NCBI RefSeq assembly: GCF_008831285.2
Contig: NW_022204507.1
Location: 5,538,174 to 5,602,173 of the forward strand
Direction: 5' to 3'
Length of the DNA stretch: 64,000 nt
From: Nymphaea colorata
Taxonomy: Eukaryota > Streptophyta > Magnoliopsida > Nymphaeales > Nymphaeaceae
A model generated the notes under the pieces. The model made no database searches, was not told the origin of the DNA, and worked only from the letters and a program-made list of their open reading frames with translations. The position numbers and the translations under genes were made by a program. Below, piece by piece: positions 1 through 13,400 of this stretch. The first letter of the stretch is position 1. The number at the start of each line of letters is the position of its first letter.

Positions 1-2154
1 AATCAATTAAATATGCGTGATCAAAAGAAACACTTAAATCCACTCGTATTGAGGAACTTGCGATTTCAATCCTCAAATCGTTCGCCATAGATGTAACATG
101 AAGTTAAACTCATTAGATTGGATACAAGGATCGAACAAATGCATTGGTTCCTTTTGTATCCATATAAACTAGTGATTTTAATCTTTTAAACCATTCATTA
201 CAGACTTATAACAAACGAAACATATTAGATTAACTACAAGAATCATTGAATGAGTTGAATCTCATTCATTTTCATACGAACCATTCAATGTGAATGCATC
301 AACAAGTTAACCACTTTCAATTAAATATGTGTGATCAAATGAATGAATTAAATCTCTCGGCATTGATACGAACTTATGATTTAAATCTATTGATCATCAT
401 AATTAGATATGTAACTACAAGTTCAACTCATTAGATTAACTGCAAGGGATCAAACTAATGCATAGATCCCATTTGTATCCACGTGAACTTGTGATTGCAA
501 TCACTTAAATCATTCATTATAGATGATCCATATCAATTCATAATGATTAACATAACAATGAATGAATTAATCATATTATAACAAATTGTATTTTTTCTTA
601 ATATATATAGATGATTAACAACAAGTTAACTAATTGGATTAACTACAAGGGTGTAACTAAGGTAATGATCCCATTTACATACATATGAACTTGTGATTTC
701 AATCATTAAAATCATTCATTATACATGTAATAACAAGTGAGACACATTAGATTAAATATGAGTGAGCAAATCAATCAGTTGAGTCTCATTCATTTTCTTT
801 TAATCTTGTGATTTCAATTCACTATATCATTTAATATGGATGTAATAACAAGTTAAGCACATTGAATTAAATATGTGCGATCAAAAGAATCACTTAAATT
901 CCACTCGTAATGATAGTAACTTGTGATTTCCATTCCTTAAATCCTTCGCTATAGATGTAACAAGAAGTTAAACTCGTTGGATTATTTAAAAGAGATCAAA
1001 CAAATTGTGATTTCAATCATTTAAATCATTCATTATCGATGTAACAACAAGTGAGACACATTAGATTAAATATAAGTGAGCAAACGAACCACTTGATTCT
1101 CATTCATTTTCTTTTAAGCTTGTGATTTCAGTCTACTAAATGATTCAATATGGATGTAACAACAAGTTAGGCACATTCAATTAAATATGCGTCATCAAAA
1201 GCATCACTTAAACCAACTCGCATTGATAGGAACTTGTGATTTCATCTCTTAAATTGTTCCCTATGTATGTAACAAGAAGTTAAGCTCATTGCATTAGATA
1301 CAAGGGATTAAACAAATGCATTGGTCTCATTTCTAACCATGTAAACTAGTGATTTTAGTCATTTTAATCATTCATTATAGACATTGTAACAAGCGAAACA
1401 TATTACATTAACTATAAGTGATCAAGTGAATGAGTTGAATCTCCTTCATTTTCATACAAACTTGTGATTTCAGTTCACTAAATCAGTCAATGTGAATGTA
1501 ACAATAAGTTAACCACTTTCAATTAAATATGTGTGATCAAATGAATCAACTCATTAGATATGTAACTACAAGTTTAACTCACTGGATTAACTGCAATGGA
1601 TCAAACTAATACTTAGATCTCATTTGTATCTATATGAACTTGTGATCGCAATCATTTAAATCATTCATTTTAGATGTAATAACAAGTGAAACACCTTATA
1701 TTTATTGTGATTGCACAATTGAATGACTTGAATCTCATTCATTTTCGTTTAAAATTGTGATTTCAATGTACTAAATCATTTAATATGGATTAACAACGTC
1801 TTATCCACATTCAAGTTAATATGCATGATCAAATGAATCAATAAAATCTCACTATTATTGATACAAACTTAGTATTTCTTTCCCATAGATCATTCACTAT
1901 TGATGTAGCCACAAGTTCAACCGATTGGATTAACTACAAGGGATCGAACTAATGCATAGATCCCACTTATATACATATGAACTTGTGATTTGAATCAATT
2001 AAATAATTCATTATAGATGTAATAACAAGTAAGACACATTAGATTAAATATCGATGAGCAAATCAATCACTTGAATCTCATTAATTTTCTTTTAAACTTG
2101 TGATTACAATCGACTAAATAATTCAATAAGGATGTTACAACAAGTAAAAAAAAA
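1..2154 (+). repeat. Satellite unit 1, shortened and low quality at its left end
   Basis: First copy of the satellite, read in the same direction as all copies up to about 60.7 kb. It is 2154 bp instead of about 2307. The first 660 bases match unit 2 but lack single bases in many short runs (for example GAGGAAC for GAGGGAAC, CTCGGCATT for CTCGGGCATT). Subunits 5 and 6 are replaced at about 526-608 by a shorter, almost GC-free stretch that still resembles subunits 6-7. From about 661 onward the copy is nearly identical to unit 2. No open frame of interest. The first part is probably poor consensus rather than real divergence. Confidence 0.9.
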
Positions 2155-4460
2155 ATCAATTAAATATGCGTGATCAAAAGAAACACTTAAATCCCACTCG
2201 TATTGAGGGAACTTGCGATTTCAATCCCTCAAATCGTTCGCCATAGATGTAACATGAAGTTAAACTCATTAGATTGGATACAAGGGATCGAACAAATGCA
2301 TTGGTTCCTTTTGTATCCATATAAACTAGTGATTTTAATCTTTTAAACCATTCATTACAGACTTTATAACAAACGAAACATATTAGATTAACTACAAGAG
2401 ATCATTTGAATGAGTTGAATCTCATTCATTTTCATACGAACCATTCAATGTGAATGCATCAACAAGTTAACCACTTTCAATTAAATATGTGTGATCAAAT
2501 GAATGAATTAAATCTCTCGGGCATTGATACGAACTTATGATTTAAATCTATTCGATCATCAATAATTAGATATGTAACTACAAGTTCAACTCATTAGATT
2601 AACTGCAAGGGATCAAACTAATGCATAGATCCCATTTGTATCCACGTGAACTTGTGATTGCAATCACTTAAATCATTCATTATAGATGCAACAACAAGTG
2701 AAACACATTATATTTAGTGTGATTGAGCAAATGAATAACCTGAATCTCATTCAATTTCATTTAAACTTGTGATTTCAATCCACTACATCATTTTAATATG
2801 TATTAATAAAATGTTATACACATTTAATTTAATATGTGTGATCAAATGAATGAATTAAATCCCACTATTATTGACACAAACTTGTGATTTCTTTTCCTTA
2901 GATCATTCATCATAGATGATGTAACAACAAGTTCAACTAATTGGATTAACTACAAGGGGTGTAACTAAGGTAATGATCCCATTTACATACATATGAACTT
3001 GTGATTTCAATCATTAAAATCATTCATTATACATGTAATAACAAGTGAGACACATTAGATTAAATATGAGTGAGCAAATCAATCAGTTGAGTCTCATTCA
3101 TTTTCTTTTAATCTTGTGATTTCAATTCACTATATCATTTAATATGGATGTAATAACAAGTTAAGCACATTGAATTAAATATGTGCGATCAAAAGAATCA
3201 CTTAAATTCCACTCGTAATGATAGTAACTTGTGATTTCCATTCCTTAAATCCTTCGCTATAGATGTAACAAGAAGTTAAACTCGTTGGATTATTTAAAAG
3301 AGATCAAACAAATTGTGATTTCAATCATTTAAATCATTCATTATCGATGTAACAACAAGTGAGACACATTAGATTAAATATAAGTGAGCAAACGAACCAC
3401 TTGATTCTCATTCATTTTCTTTTAAGCTTGTGATTTCAGTCTACTAAATGATTCAATATGGATGTAACAACAAGTTAGGCACATTCAATTAAATATGCGT
3501 CATCAAAAGCATCACTTAAACCAACTCGCATTGATAGGAACTTGTGATTTCATCTCTTAAATTGTTCCCTATGTATGTAACAAGAAGTTAAGCTCATTGC
3601 ATTAGATACAAGGGATTAAACAAATGCATTGGTCTCATTTCTAACCATGTAAACTAGTGATTTTAGTCATTTTAATCATTCATTATAGACATTGTAACAA
3701 GCGAAACATATTACATTAACTATAAGTGATCAAGTGAATGAGTTGAATCTCCTTCATTTTCATACAAACTTGTGATTTCAGTTCACTAAATCAGTCAATG
3801 TGAATGTAACAATAAGTTAACCACTTTCAATTAAATATGTGTGATCAAATGAATCAACTCATTAGATATGTAACTACAAGTTTAACTCACTGGATTAACT
3901 GCAATGGATCAAACTAATACTTAGATCTCATTTGTATCTATATGAACTTGTGATCGCAATCATTTAAATCATTCATTTTAGATGTAATAACAAGTGAAAC
4001 ACCTTATATTTATTGTGATTGCACAATTGAATGACTTGAATCTCATTCATTTTCGTTTAAAATTGTGATTTCAATGTACTAAATCATTTAATATGGATTA
4101 ACAACGTCTTATCCACATTCAAGTTAATATGCATGATCAAATGAATCAATAAAATCTCACTATTATTGATACAAACTTAGATTTCTTTCCCATAGATCAT
4201 TCACTATTGATGTAGCCACAAGTTCAACCGATTGGATTAACTACAAGGGATCGAACTAATGCATAGATCCCACTTATATACATATGAACTTGTGATTTGA
4301 ATCAATTAAATAATTCATTATAGATGTAATAACAAGTAAGACACATTAGATTAAATATCGATGAGCAAATCAATCACTTGAATCTCATTAATTTTCTTTT
4401 AAACTTGTGATTACAATCGACTAAATAATTCAATAAGGATGTTACAACAAGTAAAAAAAA
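2155..4460 (+). repeat. Reference satellite unit (21 subunits, about 2307 bp)
   Basis: Best intact copy, used here to number subunits. A core like CTTGTGATTT recurs at 2212, 2326, (2437, core lost), 2534, 2651, 2766, 2881, 2998, 3113, 3228, 3312, 3427, 3541, 3654, 3769, (about 3860, core lost), 3947, 4062, 4176, 4289 and 4404. That makes 21 subunits, with intact spacing 113-117 bp. Subunits 3, 10 and 15/16 are shortened, which accounts for 2307 rather than about 2415 bp. Subunit tails cycle in three types: X (like GATCCCATTTGTATCCAT), Y (like TGAATCTCATTCATTTTC) and Z (like AAATCCCACTATTATTGA). Subunits 13-21 resemble 1-9. All six frames are closed by stops; I recognise no known plant satellite family. 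Confidence 0.93.
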
Positions 4461-7400
4461 AATCAATTAAATATGCGTGATCAAAAGAAACACTTAAATC
4501 CCACTCGTATTGAGGGAACTTGCGATTTCAATCCCTCAAATCGTTCGCCATAGATGTAACATGAAGTTAAACTCATTAGATTGGATACAAGGGATCGAAC
4601 AAATGCATTGGTTCCTTTTGTATCCATATAAACTAGTGATTTTAATCTTTTAAACCATTCATTACAGACTTTATAACAAACGAAACATATTAGATTAACT
4701 ACAAGAGATCATTTGAATGAGTTGAATCTCATTCATTTTCATACGAACCATTCAATGTGAATGCATCAACAAGTTAACCACTTTCAATTAAATATGTGTG
4801 ATCAAATGAATGAATTAAATCTCTCGGGCATTGATACGAACTTATGATTTAAATCTATTCGATCATCAATAATTAGATATGTAACTACAAGTTCAACTCA
4901 TTAGATTAACTGCAAGGGATCAAACTAATGCATAGATCCCATTTGTATCCACGTGAACTTGTGATTGCAATCACTTAAATCATTCATTATAGATGCAACA
5001 ACAAGTGAAACACATTATATTTAGTGTGATTGAGCAAATGAATAACCTGAATCTCATTCAATTTCATTTAAACTTGTGATTTCAATCCACTACATCATTT
5101 TAATATGTATTAATAAAATGTTATACACATTTAATTTAATATGTGTGATCAAATGAATGAATTAAATCCCACTATTATTGACACAAACTTGTGATTTCTT
5201 TTCCTTAGATCATTCATCATAGATGATGTAACAACAAGTTCAACTAATTGGATTAACTACAAGGGGTGTAACTAAGGTAATGATCCCATTTACATACATA
5301 TGAACTTGTGATTTCAATCATTAAAATCATTCATTATACATGTAATAACAAGTGAGACACATTAGATTAAATATGAGTGAGCAAATCAATCAGTTGAGTC
5401 TCATTCATTTTCTTTTAATCTTGTGATTTCAATTCACTATATCATTTAATATGGATGTAATAACAAGTTAAGCACATTGAATTAAATATGTGCGATCAAA
5501 AGAATCACTTAAATTCCACTCGTAATGATAGTAACTTGTGATTTCCATTCCTTAAATCCTTCGCTATAGATGTAACAAGAAGTTAAACTCGTTGGATTAT
5601 TTAAAAGAGATCAAACAAATTGTGATTTCAATCATTTAAATCATTCATTATCGATGTAACAACAAGTGAGACACATTAGATTAAATATAAGTGAGCAAAC
5701 GAACCACTTGATTCTCATTCATTTTCTTTTAAGCTTGTGATTTCAGTCTACTAAATGATTCAATATGGATGTAACAACAAGTTAGGCACATTCAATTAAA
5801 TATGCGTCATCAAAAGCATCACTTAAACCAACTCGCATTGATAGGAACTTGTGATTTCATCTCTTAAATTGTTCCCTATGTATGTAACAAGAAGTTAAGC
5901 TCATTGCATTAGATACAAGGGATTAAACAAATGCATTGGTCTCATTTCTAACCATGTAAACTAGTGATTTTAGTCATTTTAATCATTCATTATAGACATT
6001 GTAACAAGCGAAACATATTACATTAACTATAAGTGATCAAGTGAATGAGTTGAATCTCCTTCATTTTCATACAAACTTGTGATTTCAGTTCACTAAATCA
6101 GTCAATGTGAATGTAACAATAAGTTAACCACTTTCAATTAAATATGTGTGATCAAATGAATCAACTCATTAGATATGTAACTACAAGTTTAACTCACTGG
6201 ATTAACTGCAATGGATCAAACTAATACTTAGATCTCATTTGTATCTATATGAACTTGTGATCGCAATCATTTAAATCATTCATTTTAGATGTAATAACAA
6301 GTGAAACACCTTATATTTATTGTGATTGCACAATTGAATGACTTGAATCTCATTCATTTTCGTTTAAAATTGTGATTTCAATGTACTAAATCATTTAATA
6401 TGGATTAACAACGTCTTATCCACATTCAAGTTAATATGCATGATCAAATGAATCAATAAAATCTCACTATTATTGATACAAACTTAGATTTCTTTCCCAT
6501 AGATCATTCACTATTGATGTAGCCACAAGTTCAACCGATTGGATTAACTACAAGGGATCGAACTAATGCATAGATCCCACTTATATACATATGAACTTGT
6601 GATTTGAATCAATTAAATAATTCATTATAGATGTAATAACAAGTAAGACACATTAGATTAAATATCGATGAGCAAATCAATCACTTGAATCTCATTAATT
6701 TTCTTTTAAACTTGTGATTACAATCGACTAAATAATTCAATAAGGATGTTACAACAAGTAAAAAAAAAATCAATTAAATATGCGTGATCAAAAGAAACAC
6801 TTAAATCCCACTCGTATTGAGGGAACTTGCGATTTCAATCCCTCAAATCGTTCGCCATAGATGTAACATGAAGTTAAACTCATTAGATTGGATACAAGGG
6901 ATCGAACAAATGCATTGGTTCCTTTTGTATCCATATAAACTAGTGATTTTAATCTTTTAAACCATTCATTACAGACTTTATAACAAACGAAACATATTAG
7001 ATTAACTACAAGAGATCATTTGAATGAGTTGAATCTCATTCATTTTCATACGAACCATTCAATGTGAATGCATCAACAAGTTAACCACTTTCAATTAAAT
7101 ATGTGTGATCAAATGAATGAATTAAATCTCTCGGGCATTGATACGAACTTATGATTTAAATCTATTCGATCATCAATAATTAGATATGTAACTACAAGTT
7201 CAACTCATTAGATTAACTGCAAGGGATCAAACTAATGCATAGATCCCATTTGTATCCACGTGAACTTGTGATTGCAATCACTTAAATCATTCATTATAGA
7301 TGCAACAACAAGTGAAACACATTATATTTAGTGTGATTGAGCAAATGAATAACCTGAATCTCATTCAATTTCATTTAAACTTGTGATTTCAATCCACTAC

Positions 7401-10400
7401 ATCATTTTAATATGTATTAATAAAATGTTATACACATTTAATTTAATATGTGTGATCAAATGAATGAATTAAATCCCACTATTATTGACACAAACTTGTG
7501 ATTTCTTTTCCTTAGATCATTCATCATAGATGATGTAACAACAAGTTCAACTAATTGGATTAACTACAAGGGGTGTAACTAAGGTAATGATCCCATTTAC
7601 ATACATATGAACTTGTGATTTCAATCATTAAAATCATTCATTATACATGTAATAACAAGTGAGACACATTAGATTAAATATGAGTGAGCAAATCAATCAG
7701 TTGAGTCTCATTCATTTTCTTTTAATCTTGTGATTTCAATTCACTATATCATTTAATATGGATGTAATAACAAGTTAAGCACATTGAATTAAATATGTGC
7801 GATCAAAAGAATCACTTAAATTCCACTCGTAATGATAGTAACTTGTGATTTCCATTCCTTAAATCCTTCGCTATAGATGTAACAAGAAGTTAAACTCGTT
7901 GGATTATTTAAAAGAGATCAAACAAATTGTGATTTCAATCATTTAAATCATTCATTATCGATGTAACAACAAGTGAGACACATTAGATTAAATATAAGTG
8001 AGCAAACGAACCACTTGATTCTCATTCATTTTCTTTTAAGCTTGTGATTTCAGTCTACTAAATGATTCAATATGGATGTAACAACAAGTTAGGCACATTC
8101 AATTAAATATGCGTCATCAAAAGCATCACTTAAACCAACTCGCATTGATAGGAACTTGTGATTTCATCTCTTAAATTGTTCCCTATGTATGTAACAAGAA
8201 GTTAAGCTCATTGCATTAGATACAAGGGATTAAACAAATGCATTGGTCTCATTTCTAACCATGTAAACTAGTGATTTTAGTCATTTTAATCATTCATTAT
8301 AGACATTGTAACAAGCGAAACATATTACATTAACTATAAGTGATCAAGTGAATGAGTTGAATCTCCTTCATTTTCATACAAACTTGTGATTTCAGTTCAC
8401 TAAATCAGTCAATGTGAATGTAACAATAAGTTAACCACTTTCAATTAAATATGTGTGATCAAATGAATCAACTCATTAGATATGTAACTACAAGTTTAAC
8501 TCACTGGATTAACTGCAATGGATCAAACTAATACTTAGATCTCATTTGTATCTATATGAACTTGTGATCGCAATCATTTAAATCATTCATTTTAGATGTA
8601 ATAACAAGTGAAACACCTTATATTTATTGTGATTGCACAATTGAATGACTTGAATCTCATTCATTTTCGTTTAAAATTGTGATTTCAATGTACTAAATCA
8701 TTTAATATGGATTAACAACGTCTTATCCACATTCAAGTTAATATGCATGATCAAATGAATCAATAAAATCTCACTATTATTGATACAAACTTAGTATTTC
8801 TTTCCCATAGATCATTCACTATTGATGTAGCCACAAGTTCAACCGATTGGATTAACTACAAGGGATCGAACTAATGCATAGATCCCACTTATATACATAT
8901 GAACTTGTGATTTGAATCAATTAAATAATTCATTATAGATGTAATAACAAGTAAGACACATTAGATTAAATATCGATGAGCAAATCAATCACTTGAATCT
9001 CATTAATTTTCTTTTAAACTTGTGATTACAATCGACTAAATAATTCAATAAGGATGTTACAACAAGTAAAAAAAAAATCAATTAAATATGCGTGATCAAA
9101 AGAAACACTTAAATCCCACTCGTATTGAGGGAACTTGCGATTTCAATCCCTCAAATCGTTCGCCATAGATGTAACATGAAGTTAAACTCATTAGATTGGA
9201 TACAAGGGATCGAACAAATGCATTGGTTCCTTTTGTATCCATATAAACTAGTGATTTTAATCTTTTAAACCATTCATTACAGACTTTATAACAAACGAAA
9301 CATATTAGATTAACTACAAGAGATCATTTGAATGAGTTGAATCTCATTCATTTTCATACGAACCATTCAATGTGAATGCATCAACAAGTTAACCACTTTC
9401 AATTAAATATGTGTGATCAAATGAATGAATTAAATCTCTCGGGCATTGATACGAACTTATGATTTAAATCTATTCGATCATCAATAATTAGATATGTAAC
9501 TACAAGTTCAACTCATTAGATTAACTGCAAGGGATCAAACTAATGCATAGATCCCATTTGTATCCACGTGAACTTGTGATTGCAATCACTTAAATCATTC
9601 ATTATAGATGCAACAACAAGTGAAACACATTATATTTAGTGTGATTGAGCAAATGAATAACCTGAATCTCATTCAATTTCATTTAAACTTGTGATTTCAA
9701 TCCACTACATCATTTTAATATGTATTAATAAAATGTTATACACATTTAATTTAATATGTGTGATCAAATGAATGAATTAAATCCCACTATTATTGACACA
9801 AACTTGTGATTTCTTTTCCTTAGATCATTCATCATAGATGATGTAACAACAAGTTCAACTAATTGGATTAACTACAAGGGGTGTAACTAAGGTAATGATC
9901 CCATTTACATACATATGAACTTGTGATTTCAATCATTAAAATCATTCATTATACATGTAATAACAAGTGAGACACATTAGATTAAATATGAGTGAGCAAA
10001 TCAATCAGTTGAGTCTCATTCATTTTCTTTTAATCTTGTGATTTCAATTCACTATATCATTTAATATGGATGTAATAACAAGTTAAGCACATTGAATTAA
10101 ATATGTGCGATCAAAAGAATCACTTAAATTCCACTCGTAATGATAGTAACTTGTGATTTCCATTCCTTAAATCCTTCGCTATAGATGTAACAAGAAGTTA
10201 AACTCGTTGGATTATTTAAAAGAGATCAAACAAATTGTGATTTCAATCATTTAAATCATTCATTATCGATGTAACAACAAGTGAGACACATTAGATTAAA
10301 TATAAGTGAGCAAACGAACCACTTGATTCTCATTCATTTTCTTTTAAGCTTGTGATTTCAGTCTACTAAATGATTCAATATGGATGTAACAACAAGTTAG

Positions 10401-13400
10401 GCACATTCAATTAAATATGCGTCATCAAAAGCATCACTTAAACCAACTCGCATTGATAGGAACTTGTGATTTCATCTCTTAAATTGTTCCCTATGTATGT
10501 AACAAGAAGTTAAGCTCATTGCATTAGATACAAGGGATTAAACAAATGCATTGGTCTCATTTCTAACCATGTAAACTAGTGATTTTAGTCATTTTAATCA
10601 TTCATTATAGACATTGTAACAAGCGAAACATATTACATTAACTATAAGTGATCAAGTGAATGAGTTGAATCTCCTTCATTTTCATACAAACTTGTGATTT
10701 CAGTTCACTAAATCAGTCAATGTGAATGTAACAATAAGTTAACCACTTTCAATTAAATATGTGTGATCAAATGAATCAACTCATTAGATATGTAACTACA
10801 AGTTTAACTCACTGGATTAACTGCAATGGATCAAACTAATACTTAGATCTCATTTGTATCTATATGAACTTGTGATCGCAATCATTTAAATCATTCATTT
10901 TAGATGTAATAACAAGTGAAACACCTTATATTTATTGTGATTGCACAATTGAATGACTTGAATCTCATTCATTTTCGTTTAAAATTGTGATTTCAATGTA
11001 CTAAATCATTTAATATGGATTAACAACGTCTTATCCACATTCAAGTTAATATGCATGATCAAATGAATCAATAAAATCTCACTATTATTGATACAAACTT
11101 AGATTTCTTTCCCATAGATCATTCACTATTGATGTAGCCACAAGTTCAACCGATTGGATTAACTACAAGGGATCGAACTAATGCATAGATCCCACTTATA
11201 TACATATGAACTTGTGATTTGAATCAATTAAATAATTCATTATAGATGTAATAACAAGTAAGACACATTAGATTAAATATCGATGAGCAAATCAATCACT
11301 TGAATCTCATTAATTTTCTTTTAAACTTGTGATTACAATCGACTAAATAATTCAATAAGGATGTTACAACAAGTAAAAAAAAAATCAATTAAATATGCGT
11401 GATCAAAAGAAACACTTAAATCCCACTCGTATTGAGGGAACTTGCGATTTCAATCCCTCAAATCGTTCGCCATAGATGTAACATGAAGTTAAACTCATTA
11501 GATTGGATACAAGGGATCGAACAAATGCATTGGTTCCTTTTGTATCCATATAAACTAGTGATTTTAATCTTTTAAACCATTCATTACAGACTTTATAACA
11601 AACGAAACATATTAGATTAACTACAAGAGATCATTTGAATGAGTTGAATCTCATTCATTTTCATACGAACCATTCAATGTGAATGCATCAACAAGTTAAC
11701 CACTTTCAATTAAATATGTGTGATCAAATGAATGAATTAAATCTCTCGGGCATTGATACGAACTTATGATTTAAATCTATTCGATCATCAATAATTAGAT
11801 ATGTAACTACAAGTTCAACTCATTAGATTAACTGCAAGGGATCAAACTAATGCATAGATCCCATTTGTATCCACGTGAACTTGTGATTGCAATCACTTAA
11901 ATCATTCATTATAGATGCAACAACAAGTGAAACACATTATATTTAGTGTGATTGAGCAAATGAATAACCTGAATCTCATTCAATTTCATTTAAACTTGTG
12001 ATTTCAATCCACTACATCATTTTAATATGTATTAATAAAATGTTATACACATTTAATTTAATATGTGTGATCAAATGAATGAATTAAATCCCACTATTAT
12101 TGACACAAACTTGTGATTTCTTTTCCTTAGATCATTCATCATAGATGATGTAACAACAAGTTCAACTAATTGGATTAACTACAAGGGGTGTAACTAAGGT
12201 AATGATCCCATTTACATACATATGAACTTGTGATTTCAATCATTAAAATCATTCATTATACATGTAATAACAAGTGAGACACATTAGATTAAATATGAGT
12301 GAGCAAATCAATCAGTTGAGTCTCATTCATTTTCTTTTAATCTTGTGATTTCAATTCACTATATCATTTAATATGGATGTAATAACAAGTTAAGCACATT
12401 GAATTAAATATGTGCGATCAAAAGAATCACTTAAATTCCACTCGTAATGATAGTAACTTGTGATTTCCATTCCTTAAATCCTTCGCTATAGATGTAACAA
12501 GAAGTTAAACTCGTTGGATTATTTAAAAGAGATCAAACAAATTGTGATTTCAATCATTTAAATCATTCATTATCGATGTAACAACAAGTGAGACACATTA
12601 GATTAAATATAAGTGAGCAAACGAACCACTTGATTCTCATTCATTTTCTTTTAAGCTTGTGATTTCAGTCTACTAAATGATTCAATATGGATGTAACAAC
12701 AAGTTAGGCACATTCAATTAAATATGCGTCATCAAAAGCATCACTTAAACCAACTCGCATTGATAGGAACTTGTGATTTCATCTCTTAAATTGTTCCCTA
12801 TGTATGTAACAAGAAGTTAAGCTCATTGCATTAGATACAAGGGATTAAACAAATGCATTGGTCTCATTTCTAACCATGTAAACTAGTGATTTTAGTCATT
12901 TTAATCATTCATTATAGACATTGTAACAAGCGAAACATATTACATTAACTATAAGTGATCAAGTGAATGAGTTGAATCTCCTTCATTTTCATACAAACTT
13001 GTGATTTCAGTTCACTAAATCAGTCAATGTGAATGTAACAATAAGTTAACCACTTTCAATTAAATATGTGTGATCAAATGAATCAACTCATTAGATATGT
13101 AACTACAAGTTTAACTCACTGGATTAACTGCAATGGATCAAACTAATACTTAGATCTCATTTGTATCTATATGAACTTGTGATCGCAATCATTTAAATCA
13201 TTCATTTTAGATGTAATAACAAGTGAAACACCTTATATTTATTGTGATTGCACAATTGAATGACTTGAATCTCATTCATTTTCGTTTAAAATTGTGATTT
13301 CAATGTACTAAATCATTTAATATGGATTAACAACGTCTTATCCACATTCAAGTTAATATGCATGATCAAATGAATCAATAAAATCTCACTATTATTGATA

